A stretch of 64,000 nucleotides of DNA from Silanimonas lenta DSM 16282 (GCF_000429065.1 NZ_AUBD01000001.1:62001-126000); one strand, 5' to 3'; shown: positions 14,817-28,255, counted from the stretch's first letter. Numbers and translations: made by a program. The notes: generated from the letters alone by a model not told the origin.

Positions 14817-15866
14817 ATGCCGCCCGTCACCGACCGTCTCGATCCCCGCGCCCGGCACTTGCTGCGCTCCCTGGTGCAGCAATACATCGAGCATGGCGAG
14901 CCGGTGGGCTCGCGCACCCTGGCGCGGCAGTCCGGGCTGGACGTGAGCGCGGCCACCATTCGCAACATCATGGCCGACCTGGAAGAGCTGGGCCTGGTGG
15001 CGGCGCCGCATACCAGTGCCGGACGGGTGCCCACGGTGCAGGGGTACCGGGTGTTCGTGGACAGCCTGATCGAGTGGCCCGCCCCTGACGAGGCCCTGCT
15101 CAGCGCGCTTGGCCGCCAGCTGCCGCAGGGACAGGGCACCCAGGGCTTGCTTGCCGGAGCCACCGAGCTGCTGTCCTCGATGAGCCATTCGGTGGGCGTG
15201 GTCACGGTGCCGCAGCGCGCCGCCTTCGCCTTCCGCCACATCGAGTTCGTGTCGATCGATGCCCAGCGGGTGCTGGTGGTGATCGTGTTCATGGATCACG
15301 AGGTGCAGAACCGCATCATCCAGACCCGCCGCCCCTACACGCCGGAGGAACTGGAGCAGGCCTCGAACTACCTCAACCGCCACTACGCCGGCCGCACCTG
15401 GCCGGAGATCCGCGCCTCGCTGCTGCGCGAGCTGAAGGAGGCCCGCTCGGCGCTGGAGCGTACCCTGGCGGCGGCGGTGGACCTGAGCGAGCAGGCCCTG
15501 CCCGAGGGCAGCGAGGACGTGCTGGTGAGCGGCCAGACCCGGCTGATGGACAGCCCCGATCTCGCCGATGTCGAGCGCCTGCGCGGCCTGTTCGAGGCCT
15601 TCGCCCAGAAGCGCGAGCTGCTCGGTCTGCTGGAGCGCTGCGCCCGGGCCCAGGGGGTGCGCATCTTCATTGGCGAGGAGACCGGCCTGGCGCCGCTGGG
15701 CGGCTGCACCGTGGTCACCGCGCCCTATGCCGTGAACGGCCGGGTACTCGGGGTGCTAGGGGTGATCGGTCCCACCCGCATGGCCTACGAGCAGGTCATC
15801 CCGATGGTGCAGGCCACCGCCGAGCTCGTGGGGCGGGCCTTGAAAACCGATACCCCGCCTCCATAA
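14817..15866 (+). CDS. hrcA: Heat-inducible transcription repressor HrcA
   Basis: This is a 349-residue repressor of heat-shock genes that normally binds CIRCE elements. An N-terminal winged helix is present (about 8-75: L-L-R-S-L-V-Q-Q-Y-I-E-H-G-E-P-V-G-S-R-T-L and S-A-A-T-I-R-N-I-M-A-D-L-E-E-L-G). The conserved H-T-S-A-G-R-V-P-T-V-Q-G-Y-R follows. The C-terminal GAF-like domain contains I-F-I-G-E-E. An in-frame ATG at 14790 (AGGGGG 11 bases upstream) would add 9 residues; 14817 is preferred because the best promoter overlaps the earlier ATG. It is first in hrcA/grpE/dnaK/dnaJ, but I see no CIRCE near any of these genes. Confidence 0.93.
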   Translation: MPPVTDRLDPRARHLLRSLVQQYIEHGEPVGSRTLARQSGLDVSAATIRNIMADLEELGLVAAPHTSAGRVPTVQGYRVFVDSLIEWPAPDEALLSALGRQLPQGQGTQGLLAGATELLSSMSHSVGVVTVPQRAAFAFRHIEFVSIDAQRVLVVIVFMDHEVQNRIIQTRRPYTPEELEQASNYLNRHYAGRTWPEIRASLLRELKEARSALERTLAAAVDLSEQALPEGSEDVLVSGQTRLMDSPDLADVERLRGLFEAFAQKRELLGLLERCARAQGVRIFIGEETGLAPLGGCTVVTAPYAVNGRVLGVLGVIGPTRMAYEQVIPMVQATAELVGRALKTDTPPP

Positions 15867-15917
15867 CCCGTCTCATCCGTCCGTCAACAGCCGCGCCTGC
15901 GGCGGGGAAGCACCACG

Positions 15918-16466
15918 ATGAACCAGGAACACGACCCGGTCGAATCGACCGAGGCCGCCGCTGGCGGCGCGCCACTCGGCGAGCAGCGCCCGGAGACGGC
16001 GCTGGAAGCCGAGAACGCCGAACTCAGGATGCAGCTCGCCAGCCTGCGCGAGGAGAGCCTGCGCGAGCGGGCGGAACTGGAGAACCAGCGCCGTCGCATG
16101 GCTCGCGAGATCGAGATGGCGCGCCGGTTTGCCAACGAGCGCCTGCTCGGCGAGCTTTTACCGGTGTTCGACAGCCTGCATGCCGGCCTCAAGGCCGCGG
16201 GCGAGGAACCGCATCCGCTGAAGGAAGGGTTGGAGCTGACCCTGCGCCAGCTGCTCAAGGCTGCTTCCGACAACGGCCTCTCGGAGCTGCATCCCAAGGG
16301 CGAGGCCTTCAATCCGGAATGGCACCAGGCCGTGACCCAGGTGCCCGGCACCGGCGCCGCGCCCGGGACCGTGGTGGATGTGCTGCAGCGCGGCTACGTG
16401 CTCAACGAACGCCTGCTGCGCCCGGCCCTGGTCGTCGTCGCGGCCGAGAGCGAGGGCGCGAACTGA
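15918..16466 (+). CDS. grpE: Nucleotide exchange factor GrpE
   Basis: This is a 182-residue co-chaperone that releases ADP from DnaK. An acidic N-terminus and a long dimerising helix (about 35-85, [10 protein letters not shown]...) precede the four-helix bundle and the beta domain. The family signature near the C-terminus is present (F-N-P-x-x-H-Q-A-V-x-Q-V and V-D-V-L-Q-R-G-Y-x-L-x-x-R-L-L-R-P-A-x-V-V-V). It lies 51 bases after hrcA and 126 bases before dnaK. Confidence 0.95.
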   Translation: MNQEHDPVESTEAAAGGAPLGEQRPETALEAENAELRMQLASLREESLRERAELENQRRRMAREIEMARRFANERLLGELLPVFDSLHAGLKAAGEEPHPLKEGLELTLRQLLKAASDNGLSELHPKGEAFNPEWHQAVTQVPGTGAAPGTVVDVLQRGYVLNERLLRPALVVVAAESEGAN

Positions 16467-16494
16467 ATGGCTTCGCCCCGTGGCGTGAAGCGGG

Positions 16495-16523
16495 CTTGAA
16501 ATCCCCGCCGCCGCACCCACCTC
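16495..16523 (+). promoter_or_regulatory. Possible sigma-32-type promoter of dnaK
   Basis: CTTGAAA at 16495 matches the -35 of heat-shock (RpoH) promoters exactly. About 14 bases downstream CCCACC only loosely resembles the CCCCAT -10. It lies in the grpE-dnaK gap about 90 bases before the dnaK ATG. It could supply dnaK with its own heat induction, since no CIRCE is seen. Confidence 0.35.
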
Positions 16524-16592
16524 CGAACGCAGACCGCGGCGTCCCGCGCCGCCCCCGGAACTGGCTACGACCCCCTTTTGAGGAGACCCCAC

Positions 16593-18506
16593 ATGGGCAA
16601 GATCATCGGTATCGACCTCGGCACCACCAACAGCTGCGTGGCCGTGATGGAAGGCGGCAACGTCAAGGTGATCGAGAACGCGGAAGGCGATCGCACCACG
16701 CCGTCCATCGTCGCTTTCACCAAGGATGGCGAGACCATCGTCGGCGCCTCGGCCAAGCGTCAGGCCGTCACCAATCCGAAGAACACCTTCTATGCGGTGA
16801 AGCGCCTGATCGGCCGCAAGTTCACCGATCCGGAGGTGAAGAAGGACATCGACCTCGTGCCCTACGGCATCGTCGCCCATGACAACGGCGATGCCTGGGT
16901 GGTCACGGCCGACGGCAAGAAGATGGCGCCGCAGCAGATTTCGGCCGAAGTGCTGGCGAAGATGAAGAAGACCGCCGAGGCCTACCTGGGCGAGCCGGTC
17001 ACCGAGGCGGTGATCACCGTGCCGGCCTACTTCAACGATAGCCAGCGCCAGGCCACCAAGGACGCCGGTCGCATCGCCGGCCTCGAGGTCAAGCGCATCA
17101 TCAACGAGCCGACCGCGGCGGCCCTGGCCTACGGTCTCGACAAGGGCGATGCCAAGGACCGCAAGATCGCCGTATACGACCTCGGCGGCGGTACCTTCGA
17201 CGTCTCGATCATCGAGATCGCCAACGTCGACGGCGAGAAGCAGTTCGAAGTGCTGGCCACCAACGGCGATACCTTCCTCGGCGGCGAGGACTTCGACAAG
17301 CGCGTCATCGACTACCTCGTCGAGGAATTCCAGAAGGAGCAGGGCATCGACCTGCGCAAGGACCCGCTCGCCCTGCAGCGCCTGAAGGATGCCGCCGAAC
17401 GCGCCAAGATCGAGCTTTCCAGCTCGCAGCAGACCGAGGTGAACCTGCCCTACATCACGGCCGATGCCTCGGGGCCGAAGCACCTCAACATCAAGCTCAC
17501 CCGTGCCAAGCTCGAGGCGCTGGTCGACGATCTCATCAAGAAGTCGATCGAGCCCTGCCGGATTGCCCTCAACGATGCCGGCCTGCGTCCCTCCGACATC
17601 ACCGAGGTGATCCTGGTGGGCGGCATGACCCGCATGCCGAAGGTGCAGCAGGCGGTGGCCGAGTTCTTCGGCAAGGAGCCGCGCAAGGACGTGAACCCGG
17701 ACGAGGCCGTGGCCGTGGGTGCCGCCATCCAGGGCGGCGTGCTGGGCGGCTCGGTGAAGGACGTGCTGCTGCTCGACGTGACTCCGCTCTCGCTGGGCAT
17801 CGAGACCCTGGGCGGCGTGATGACCAAGATCATCGAGAAGAACACCACCATCCCGACCCGCGCCTCGCAGGTGTTCAGTACCGCCGAGGACAACCAGAGC
17901 GCCGTCACCGTGCACGTGCTGCAGGGTGAGCGCGAGCAGGCCCGCTACAACAAGTCGCTGGCGAAGTTCGATCTCGCCGGCATCGAGCCGGCGCCGCGCG
18001 GCATGCCACAGATCGAGGTGACCTTCGACATCGACGCCAACGGCATCCTGCATGTCTCGGCCAAGGACAAGAAGACCGGCAAGGAGCAGAAGATCGAGAT
18101 CAAGGCCGGCTCGGGCCTGTCCGAGGAGGAGATTCAGCGCATGGTGCAGGACGCCGAGGCGCACCGCGAGGAGGACAGGAAGTTCCACGAGCTGGTGACC
18201 GCCCGTAACCAGGCCGATGCCCTGGTGCACCAGACCCGCACCGCTATCAAGGAGCATGGCAGCAAGGTGCCGGGCGAGCAGCTGGCCGCGGTCGAGGCGG
18301 CGCTCTCAGAGCTGGAGTCGGCGGTGAAGGGCGACGACAAGGCGCAGATCGAGGCCAAGACCAATGCTCTGGCCCAAGCCGCGCAGTCGCTGTATGCCGC
18401 GGCCGCCGCTGCTCCGGGGGCTTCGGAGGAGGCTCCCAGTACCCCGGCCGGCAAGGCCGAGGACGTGGTGGATGCCGAGTTCACCGAGGTGAAGAAGGAC
18501 AAGTGA
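16593..18506 (+). CDS. dnaK: Chaperone DnaK (Hsp70)
   Basis: This is a 637-residue Hsp70. The ATG at 16593 follows AGGAG by about 7 bases and gives the invariant opening [18 protein letters not shown]. The nucleotide-binding domain (1-385) includes [12 protein letters not shown] and [13 protein letters not shown] linker ([13 protein letters not shown]) leads to the substrate-binding domain and a helical lid. The C-terminus is Ala-rich and ends in acidic and basic residues ([13 protein letters not shown]), as in other gammaproteobacteria. It works with GrpE and DnaJ encoded on either side. Confidence 0.98.
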   Translation: MGKIIGIDLGTTNSCVAVMEGGNVKVIENAEGDRTTPSIVAFTKDGETIVGASAKRQAVTNPKNTFYAVKRLIGRKFTDPEVKKDIDLVPYGIVAHDNGDAWVVTADGKKMAPQQISAEVLAKMKKTAEAYLGEPVTEAVITVPAYFNDSQRQATKDAGRIAGLEVKRIINEPTAAALAYGLDKGDAKDRKIAVYDLGGGTFDVSIIEIANVDGEKQFEVLATNGDTFLGGEDFDKRVIDYLVEEFQKEQGIDLRKDPLALQRLKDAAERAKIELSSSQQTEVNLPYITADASGPKHLNIKLTRAKLEALVDDLIKKSIEPCRIALNDAGLRPSDITEVILVGGMTRMPKVQQAVAEFFGKEPRKDVNPDEAVAVGAAIQGGVLGGSVKDVLLLDVTPLSLGIETLGGVMTKIIEKNTTIPTRASQVFSTAEDNQSAVTVHVLQGEREQARYNKSLAKFDLAGIEPAPRGMPQIEVTFDIDANGILHVSAKDKKTGKEQKIEIKAGSGLSEEEIQRMVQDAEAHREEDRKFHELVTARNQADALVHQTRTAIKEHGSKVPGEQLAAVEAALSELESAVKGDDKAQIEAKTNALAQAAQSLYAAAAAAPGASEEAPSTPAGKAEDVVDAEFTEVKKDK

Positions 18507-18545
18507 TGCGGGTCCGGCAGCGCATGCGCTGTCGGGTCAGGGCAG

Positions 18546-18583
18546 CCCGCGATCGAGCGGCAAGAACGCTCGTCGCGGGTTTT
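18546..18583 (+). terminator. Strong intrinsic terminator or attenuator between dnaK and dnaJ
   Basis: A 13-bp stem with one bulged T (left arm 18546-18559, loop GCAAGAA, right arm 18567-18579) is followed directly by TTTT. It would separate, or partly attenuate, dnaJ expression from dnaK. The next start codon is only 36 bases downstream. Confidence 0.75.
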
Positions 18584-18618
18584 GCGCGAAGGTGTTTTGC
18601 GTCGGGAACGGGGCGGCG

Positions 18619-19740
18619 ATGAGCAAGCGGGACTACTACGAGGTGCTGGGCGTTTCGAAGAGCGCGTCGGAGGACGAGCTCAAGAAGGCCTATCGCCGCC
18701 TGGCGATGAAATACCACCCTGACCGCAATCCCGGCGACAAAGCGGCGGAGGAGGCGTTCAAGGAGGCCAAGGAGGCCTACGACGTGCTCTCCGACGCCAG
18801 CAAGCGCCGCATCTACGACCAGCACGGCCATGCCGCCTTCGAGCAGGGCATGGGCGGTAGCGGTCATGGCGGCTATGCCGACATGGGCGACATCTTCGGC
18901 GATATTTTCGGCGACATCTTCGGGGGTGGCCGGCCACGTGGGCCGCGCCGTGGCTCGGACCTGCGCTATGTGATGGAGCTCGATCTCGAGGAAGCCGTGG
19001 CCGGCGTCGAGAAGCGCATCGAAGTGCCGACCATGGCGGCCTGCGAGGCCTGCGACGGCACGGGAGCCGAGGACCGCAGGACCGAAACCTGCGGCACTTG
19101 CCGTGGCATGGGCCATGTGCGCATCCAGCGCGGCATCTTCCAAATGCAGCAGCCTTGCCCGGCGTGCGGTGGCAGCGGCCGGCTGATCCCCAAGCCCTGC
19201 CGCGCCTGCCATGGCACTGGCCGGGTGCGCCGCGAGAAGACGCTGTCGGTGAAGATCCCAGCCGGCGTCGATACCGGCGACCGCATCCGCCTGCAGGGCG
19301 AAGGCGAGGCCGGCCAGCCCGGGGCGCCGAACGGTGATCTCTATGTCGACATCCAGGTGCGACCGCATCCGGTGTTCGAGCGCGACGGCGACGACCTCTA
19401 CTGCGAGATCCCGATCCGCTTCTCGCAGGCGGCGCTGGGCGCCAGCATCGTGGTGCCCACCCTCGATGGCGAGGTGGAGATCAAGATCCCCGCCGAAACC
19501 CAGACCGGCAGGCTGTTCCGTCTGCGCGGCAAGGGTGTGCGCTCGGTACGCTCGCGCCAGCCCGGCGATCTGCATGCCCGGGTCGTGGTGGAAACCCCGG
19601 TGAACCTCACGGCGCGCCAGCGCCAGCTGCTCGAGGAATTCGAGCAGACCTTCGAGGGCGAGGACGCGGCGCGGCACTCGCCGAAGTCGAGCACCTTCTT
19701 CGATGGCGTGAGGGCGTTCTGGGACCGCATGACCGGCTGA
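18619..19740 (+). CDS. dnaJ: Co-chaperone DnaJ (Hsp40)
   Basis: This is a 373-residue protein that stimulates DnaK ATPase and delivers substrates. The start at 18619 gives [14 protein letters not shown]. The J domain (1-70) has the HPD motif ([10 protein letters not shown]). A Gly/Phe-rich segment follows (75-115, with repeated G-D-I-F-G). Four CxxCxGxG zinc-binding repeats ([32 protein letters not shown]) are complete. A C-terminal peptide-binding region and dimerisation tail complete the class I architecture. Confidence 0.97.
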   Translation: MSKRDYYEVLGVSKSASEDELKKAYRRLAMKYHPDRNPGDKAAEEAFKEAKEAYDVLSDASKRRIYDQHGHAAFEQGMGGSGHGGYADMGDIFGDIFGDIFGGGRPRGPRRGSDLRYVMELDLEEAVAGVEKRIEVPTMAACEACDGTGAEDRRTETCGTCRGMGHVRIQRGIFQMQQPCPACGGSGRLIPKPCRACHGTGRVRREKTLSVKIPAGVDTGDRIRLQGEGEAGQPGAPNGDLYVDIQVRPHPVFERDGDDLYCEIPIRFSQAALGASIVVPTLDGEVEIKIPAETQTGRLFRLRGKGVRSVRSRQPGDLHARVVVETPVNLTARQRQLLEEFEQTFEGEDAARHSPKSSTFFDGVRAFWDRMTG

Positions 19741-19783
19741 TTCGCGTTGCGGCCTCCGTGCCGCGGCGCGTAGCCTTGGCGGC

Positions 19784-20509
19784 ATGAGCACTCCCGTCGA
19801 TCTTCTGGTCCACGGCGCTTCCGGCCGCATGGGCCAGCGCCTTCTCGCCCTGCTGCCGGAATTCCCGGCGCTGCACCTCGTGGCCGCGGTGGCACGTCGT
19901 ACCAGCGGTCTTGGCTTGCCGGAAGGACTGGCGCTGCCGGCCGAACGGCTTGCCGAGGCGCCGGCGTTCGGCCTGATGATCGACTTCAGCCTGCCCGAGG
20001 CCTTCGATGCCGCGCTGGCCCTGGCGGTGGCGCGACGGGCGGCCTTCGTCAGTGGCACCACCGGGCTTGTCCCGCGCCAGCGTGAGGCGCTCGAAGCCGC
20101 GGCCCGGCAGGTGCCGGTACTGTGGGCGGCCAACTTCAGCCTCGGGGTGGCTGTGCTCTCCGAACTCGTCGAGCAGGCGGCGCGCGCCCTGCCGGGCTGG
20201 GACCTCGACATCGTGGAGAGCCATCACGTACACAAGCAGGATGCGCCCTCGGGCACGGCGCTGGCACTCGGCGCCGCGGCCGAGGCCGGGGGTGCCCGGC
20301 CGCGCTATGCCAGCCTGCGCGCGGGCGACATCGTGGGCGAGCACTGGCTGCAGTTCGCCTCGGCCGGCGAGCGGCTGGAACTGGCGCACCGCGCCACCTC
20401 GCGCGACATCTTCGCCCGCGGCGCCCTTGCCGTGGGCGCCTGGCTGGCGGGCCGTCCGCCCGGCTGCTACACCATGCGTGACTGGGTGGCCGGCAAGCGA
20501 CGGGCCTGA
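19784..20509 (+). CDS. dapB: 4-hydroxy-tetrahydrodipicolinate reductase
   Basis: This 241-residue enzyme reduces hydroxytetrahydrodipicolinate with NAD(P)H in lysine and diaminopimelate synthesis in the cytoplasm. The N-terminal nucleotide-binding motif is VHGASGRMGQ, F-V-S-G-T-T-G-L follows, and the substrate/catalytic motif is SHHVHKQDAPSGTAL. The C-terminal F-A-R-G-A-L-A-V-G-A-W-L is conserved. It is about 30 residues shorter than the E. coli enzyme, missing surface segments rather than motifs, a length I associate with the Xanthomonadaceae form. It lies 43 bases after dnaJ. Confidence 0.93.
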   Translation: MSTPVDLLVHGASGRMGQRLLALLPEFPALHLVAAVARRTSGLGLPEGLALPAERLAEAPAFGLMIDFSLPEAFDAALALAVARRAAFVSGTTGLVPRQREALEAAARQVPVLWAANFSLGVAVLSELVEQAARALPGWDLDIVESHHVHKQDAPSGTALALGAAAEAGGARPRYASLRAGDIVGEHWLQFASAGERLELAHRATSRDIFARGALAVGAWLAGRPPGCYTMRDWVAGKRRA

Positions 20510-20552
20510 ACCTGGCGAGCGGACATCGGCCTTCCACCGCGCCTGTTTCCGC

Positions 20553-20581
20553 TGGCGCCCGCCTGGCTTCACGGCTACAAT
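20553..20581 (+). promoter_or_regulatory. Candidate promoter of carAB
   Basis: TACAAT (20576-20581, 5 of 6 matches) with TGGCGC 17 bases upstream (3 of 6) lies in the 167-base gap before carA. This predicts a leader of about 90 bases. No clear ArgR or PyrR-type element could be recognised. Confidence 0.4.
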
Positions 20582-20676
20582 CCCGGCTCGCCTGACTCCT
20601 CTCCCTTGCGCCCGTCCCTGGCGGGTGCAGGAGATGCGCACGCCGCGCGAGTCTCCCCACCACAAGGGCGATCGAA

Positions 20677-21813
20677 GTGACCCAACCCGCCATCCTCGCA
20701 CTCGAAGACGGAACCGTGTTCGAGGGCGTTTCCGTCGGTGCGCCTGGCCTCTCCGTGGGCGAGGTGGTGTTCAACACCGCGCTCACCGGTTACCAGGAAA
20801 TCCTCACCGACCCTTCCTATGCGCGGCAGATGGTCACCCTGACCTATCCGCACATCGGCAATACCGGCTGCACGCCGGAAGACGACGAGGCAGCGAAGGT
20901 CTGGTGCGCTGGCCTGATCGTGCGCGACGTGCCGCGCCGCCCCAGCAACTGGCGCAGCCGCGAGGCGCTGCCGGCCTGGCTGGAAAAGCGTGGCGTGCTG
21001 GCGATCGCCGGCATCGACACCCGCAAGCTCACCCGCTTGTTGCGCGAGCGCGGTGCCCAGAACGGGGCGCTGATGGCGGGCGACATCGACGCCGAGGCGG
21101 CCATCGAAGCGGCCCGCAAGTTCCCAGGCCTGAAGGGGCTGGACCTCGCGCAGGTGGTCACCACCGACCGCGCCTACGAGTGGACGGAAGGCTCGCTGGA
21201 CCTCGACCGCGGCGCCTTTGCGAAGGCCGATGGGCGCTTCCACGTCGTCGCCTACGACTTCGGCATCAAGACCAATATCCTGCGCCTGCTGGCCGACCGC
21301 GGCTGCCGCCTGGCGGTGGTGCCCGCCAAGACCCCGGCGGCCGAGGTGCTGGCGATGAAGCCCGACGGCGTGTTCCTGTCCAATGGCCCCGGCGACCCGG
21401 CGCCCTGCGATTACGCCATCGCCGCGATTGTCGAGATCCTCGAGGCGAAGATCCCGACCTTCGGGATCTGCCTTGGTCACCAGCTCCTGGCCCTGGCCAG
21501 CGGGGCGAAGACGCTGAAGATGAAGTTCGGCCACCATGGCGCCAACCACCCGGTGCAGGACCTCGACTCCGGCCGGGTGATGATCACCAGCCAGAACCAT
21601 GGCTTCGCCGTCGACGAGGCCACGCTGCCGCCCACCCTGCGCGTCACCCATCGCTCGCTGTTCGATGGCAGCAACCAGGGCATCGCCCGCACCGACGTCC
21701 CGGCCTTCAGCTTCCAGGGCCACCCCGAGGCCAGCCCTGGCCCGCACGACGTGGCTGGCCTGTTCGACCGTTTCATCGGGCTGATGCAGGCCCATCCGCA
21801 GGGAGCCCGCTGA
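20677..21813 (+). CDS. carA: Carbamoyl-phosphate synthase small (glutaminase) subunit
   Basis: This 378-residue subunit hydrolyses glutamine and channels ammonia to CarB for arginine and pyrimidine synthesis. The GTG at 20677 starts the conserved [12 protein letters not shown]. The C-terminal class I amidotransferase domain has the nucleophile motif [12 protein letters not shown] and the catalytic histidine region [13 protein letters not shown]. The N-terminal domain includes [18 protein letters not shown]. An out-of-frame ATG at 20634 preceded by AGGAG overlaps the carA start. It may be incidental, or it may influence carA translation. Confidence 0.97.
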   Translation: MTQPAILALEDGTVFEGVSVGAPGLSVGEVVFNTALTGYQEILTDPSYARQMVTLTYPHIGNTGCTPEDDEAAKVWCAGLIVRDVPRRPSNWRSREALPAWLEKRGVLAIAGIDTRKLTRLLRERGAQNGALMAGDIDAEAAIEAARKFPGLKGLDLAQVVTTDRAYEWTEGSLDLDRGAFAKADGRFHVVAYDFGIKTNILRLLADRGCRLAVVPAKTPAAEVLAMKPDGVFLSNGPGDPAPCDYAIAAIVEILEAKIPTFGICLGHQLLALASGAKTLKMKFGHHGANHPVQDLDSGRVMITSQNHGFAVDEATLPPTLRVTHRSLFDGSNQGIARTDVPAFSFQGHPEASPGPHDVAGLFDRFIGLMQAHPQGAR

Positions 21814-21814
21814 G

Positions 21815-25038
<3,224 letters not shown>

Positions 25039-25042
<4 letters not shown>

Positions 25043-25515
25043 GGGCCCCCCTCACCAGCAAGGGCGCGGCACGGCTGCGCGAGGAGCTCGAGCGCCTGAA
25101 GACCGTCGACCGGCCGAAGGTGATCGAGGCGATCGCCGAGGCCCGCGCCCATGGCGATCTCAAGGAGAACGCCGAGTACCATGCCGCCCGCGAGCAGCAG
25201 GGCTTCATCGAGGGCCGCATCAAGGAACTCGAATACACCCTTTCGCATGCCCAGGTGATCGACATCGGCTCGCTCAATGCCGGCTCGCGCATCGTTTTCG
25301 GCGCCACCGTGGAACTGGCCGATGTCGATACCGACGAGCGGGTGACCTACACGATCGTCGGCGATCTGGAGAGCGACATCAGGCAGCGCCTGATCTCGGT
25401 GTCCTCGCCGGTGGCGCGGGCGCTGATCGGCAAGCACGAGGGCGATACCGTGACCATCGACGCTCCGGGCGGGCAGCGCGAGTACGAGATCACCGCCGTC
25501 CGCTATATCGGCTGA
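25039..25515 (+). CDS. greA: Transcription elongation factor GreA
   Basis: This 158-residue factor rescues backtracked RNA polymerase by stimulating transcript cleavage. The N-terminal coiled coil (1-75) carries the acidic tip ([17 protein letters not shown], with the conserved D and E residues) and the C-terminal FKBP-like domain ends V-R-Y-I-G. The start overlaps the carB stop (ATGA). The carB-greA link is standard in Xanthomonadales. Confidence 0.96.
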
Positions 25516-25525
25516 CGGGGCGCGG

Positions 25526-26488
25526 ATGGCGCCTTCTGCGCGCACTCCCGGCGAGGCGGCACAGACCCTGGTGCTGCTGTTGCCCGCCCGCCGCCATTTC
25601 GCCGGGCAGGCGGTTTCCCCGGCCATCGCCCGGGCCCTGGGGCGTGCCGTCACGGTCCGGGCCGAGGCGGGGGAACTGGCCCAGCTGCGCCGCACCTTCC
25701 AGCCTCTGCCCGCCGGGCACTGGCCGAGCGCCGTACTGATCGAGGCATTGGAGCGCCCGGAGCAGGATCTGCAGCCCTTCCTCTGGCTGCGGGCCGATCC
25801 GGTCTGGCTGCGTCCCGATCTCGGCACCGCGCGGCTGATGGCCTGGGCCAATCTCGGGCTTGCTGCCGAGGAGGCGGACGCGCTCGCCGCCCCGCTGCGG
25901 CCCCTGTTCGGAGAGTTCGGCCATGCCCTGGTGCTGCGCGGCCCGGAGGCGTGGGTGCTGCAATGCCCGCCGGAGACCCGCCTGCCCGGGTTCCCGCACC
26001 CACTGGCGGCGCTCGGCGACGATGCCTTCCCCCACCTGCCGCAGGGGCCGGAGGCCCGCCGTTGGCGCAGCCTGCTGGGCGAGGCCCAGATGCTGCTGCA
26101 CCAGCATCCGGTGAATGCAGAGCGCCAGCGCCGCGGTCTGCCACCGGCCAACAGCCTGTGGTTCTGGGGCGGGGGGCGGCTGCCCGACCGGGTGGAAGGC
26201 CCGGCGGGACGGGTGGCCACGGCCGATCCCGAGCTCGCCGCCTATGCCCGCGCCGCGGGCGCCGAAGTCGGGACCGGGATCGATGCCACGCGCCCCGGGC
26301 TCATCGATCTTCGGGCGGAGCGGCGCTGGGCGGCAGTGGAGGCGCTGGTGGCGCTCGGCCGGTCGGCGCTGGGGCAGGGCGCGCTCGCCCGCCTCGTGCT
26401 CGATTTCGCCGATGGCGAAGTGCTGCATCTCATGCGCTCGCAGCGCTGGCACGTCTGGAAGCCACCTTATCCGGGATTCCCGGCGTGA
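25526..26488 (+). CDS. RpfE-like protein of unknown function
   Basis: This 320-residue protein resembles the Xanthomonas product called RpfE, often annotated as a phosphoglycerate mutase-like or regulatory protein. It begins with a hydrophobic strand (TLVLLLPARRHFAG) and contains A-W-V-L-Q-C-P-P, M-L-L-H-Q-H-P-V-N, R-G-L-P-P-A-N-S-L-W-F-W-G-G-G and a C-terminal M-R-S-Q-R-W-H-V-W-K. The N-x-L-W-x-W-G-G-G motif recalls the cofactor-independent mutase/alkaline phosphatase superfamily, but metal ligands are not evident. Its position between greA and recJ matches rpfE as I recall it from the rpf cluster. The function is undetermined. The stop overlaps the recJ GTG start. Confidence 0.75.
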   Translation: MAPSARTPGEAAQTLVLLLPARRHFAGQAVSPAIARALGRAVTVRAEAGELAQLRRTFQPLPAGHWPSAVLIEALERPEQDLQPFLWLRADPVWLRPDLGTARLMAWANLGLAAEEADALAAPLRPLFGEFGHALVLRGPEAWVLQCPPETRLPGFPHPLAALGDDAFPHLPQGPEARRWRSLLGEAQMLLHQHPVNAERQRRGLPPANSLWFWGGGRLPDRVEGPAGRVATADPELAAYARAAGAEVGTGIDATRPGLIDLRAERRWAAVEALVALGRSALGQGALARLVLDFADGEVLHLMRSQRWHVWKPPYPGFPA

Positions 26489-28203
26489 GTCCCGGTCCGG
26501 TCCTGCGCCGCCGGCCGGTGCCGGCACTGGGCGACTGGCCCGCCGACACGCCGCCGCTGCTGCGCCGGCTCTATGCCGCGCGCGGCATCACTTCGGCCGG
26601 GGAGGCGGAGCTGCGCCTCGCCCGGCTGCTCTCGCCGGCCGCACTGGGCGGCATCGAGGCGGCCGTGGCGCTGCTGCACGAGGCCCTGCGCCATGATGCC
26701 CACATCGTGGTGGTGGGCGATTTCGACTGCGATGGCGCCACCGGCACGGCGGTGGCGGTGCGTGGCCTGCGCCTGCTCGGGGCGCGCCGTGTCTCCTACC
26801 GCGTGCCGCACCGCATCGCCCATGGCTATGGGCTCTCTCCAGCCCTGGTGGAGGAGGAGCTGGCGCCGATCGCGCCCGACCTCGTCATCACCGTCGATTC
26901 CGGCATCGCCTGCCTTGCCGGGGTGGAGGCCGCCCGGGCCCGCGGCTGGCGGGTGCTGGTCACCGACCATCACCTGCCTGGCGAGGTGCTGCCCAGGGCC
27001 GATGCCATCGTCAATCCCAACCTGCGCGGCGACGGCTTCCCGAGCAAGGCGCTGGCGGGGGTGGGCGTGGTGTTCTACCTCCTGCTCGCCCTACGGGCAC
27101 GCCTGCGCGCCCTGGGCGAGCCCGGCGGCGAGGCCGATCTCGCCAGCCTGCTCGACCTGGTGGCCGTGGGCACCGTCGCCGACCTCGTGCCGCTCGACTA
27201 CAACAACCGCCTGCTGGTGGCCGCCGGCCTCAGGCGCCTGCGCGCCGGTCAGGGGCAGCCCGGGCTGCTCGCCCTGGCCGCGGTGGCGCAGCGCCGCCTG
27301 CCACTGCTCACCGCCAGCGACATCGGCTTTGGCATCGGGCCGCGGATCAATGCCGCGGGGCGGCTGGAAGACATGACCCTCGGCATCGAATGCCTGCTCA
27401 CCGACGATGCCGGTCGTGCCGAGATCCTGGCGCGCCAGCTCGATGCCATCAATGCCGAGCGCCGCGAGCTGCAGCAGCAGATGGTGGAGGAGGCCGAGGC
27501 GGCGGCGCTGGCCCTGCCGCTGCCGGAAGGAGGGCATGATGCCTACTGCCTGTTCGATCCCGGCTGGCATCCCGGCGTGGTCGGTCTCGTGGCCTCCCGG
27601 CTGAAGGAGAAGCTGCACCGCCCGGTGATCGCCTTCGCTCCGGCCGAGCCCGGCGCGGCCACCCTGCGCGGCTCGGCGCGCTCGATTCCCGGCCTGCACA
27701 TCCGCGATGTGCTGGCCGAGGTCGATGCCGCCCATCCCGGCCTGATCCTGCGCTACGGCGGCCATGCCATGGCCGCAGGGCTGGCGCTCGAACAGGCGCG
27801 CCTCGAGTCCTTCCGGCGGGCCTTCGAAGCCGCCGTGGCCCGCCACCTCACCGACGAGCTGCGCGAGGCCGAGCTCTGGAGCGATGGTGAACTCGCTCCC
27901 CAGGAGCTCAACCGCCCCACCGCCGAGGCCCTGCGCCTTGCCGGTCCCTGGGGGCAGGGCTTTCCCGAGCCGCTGTTCGACGGCGAGTTCGAGGTGCGGC
28001 ACTGGCGGGTCCTGGCCGGTCGGCACCTGAAGTTCGAACTCGGCATGCCGGGCAGGCCCGGGCCGGTGGCGGCGATCCACTTCGGCGGCGCGGCCCTCGG
28101 CGCGCCGCCATCCCGCGTGCGTCTGGCCTTCGGTCTCGACCTCGACGATTTTGCCGGCCGGCGCGACGTGCAGCTGCTGGTGCGCCACTGGTGGCCGGCC
28201 TGA
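26485..28203 (+). CDS. recJ: Single-stranded-DNA exonuclease RecJ
   Basis: This 572-residue 5'-3' exonuclease acts in recombination and mismatch repair. The GTG at 26485 overlaps the preceding stop (GTGA). The DHH-family metal motifs are present: GDFDCDGATGT (about 77), VTVDSGIAC, TDHHLPGE (about 155), and NAAGRLEDM. The DHHA1 domain has GGHAMAAG near residue 430, and a C-terminal OB-type domain follows. Length is normal. Confidence 0.95.
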   Translation: MSPGPVLRRRPVPALGDWPADTPPLLRRLYAARGITSAGEAELRLARLLSPAALGGIEAAVALLHEALRHDAHIVVVGDFDCDGATGTAVAVRGLRLLGARRVSYRVPHRIAHGYGLSPALVEEELAPIAPDLVITVDSGIACLAGVEAARARGWRVLVTDHHLPGEVLPRADAIVNPNLRGDGFPSKALAGVGVVFYLLLALRARLRALGEPGGEADLASLLDLVAVGTVADLVPLDYNNRLLVAAGLRRLRAGQGQPGLLALAAVAQRRLPLLTASDIGFGIGPRINAAGRLEDMTLGIECLLTDDAGRAEILARQLDAINAERRELQQQMVEEAEAAALALPLPEGGHDAYCLFDPGWHPGVVGLVASRLKEKLHRPVIAFAPAEPGAATLRGSARSIPGLHIRDVLAEVDAAHPGLILRYGGHAMAAGLALEQARLESFRRAFEAAVARHLTDELREAELWSDGELAPQELNRPTAEALRLAGPWGQGFPEPLFDGEFEVRHWRVLAGRHLKFELGMPGRPGPVAAIHFGGAALGAPPSRVRLAFGLDLDDFAGRRDVQLLVRHWWPA

Positions 28204-28255
28204 TGTGGCCGGGCCTGCTAGAATCCGCGGTCTTTCGAATCACCGGGAACGCGCC

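Noticed and set aside
20634-20676. Upstream open frame with AGGAG before carA as a leader peptide
   Set aside because: It does not end before carA but runs on out of frame through the gene, and has no arginine- or pyrimidine-specific codon run typical of attenuation. It is mentioned only under carA.
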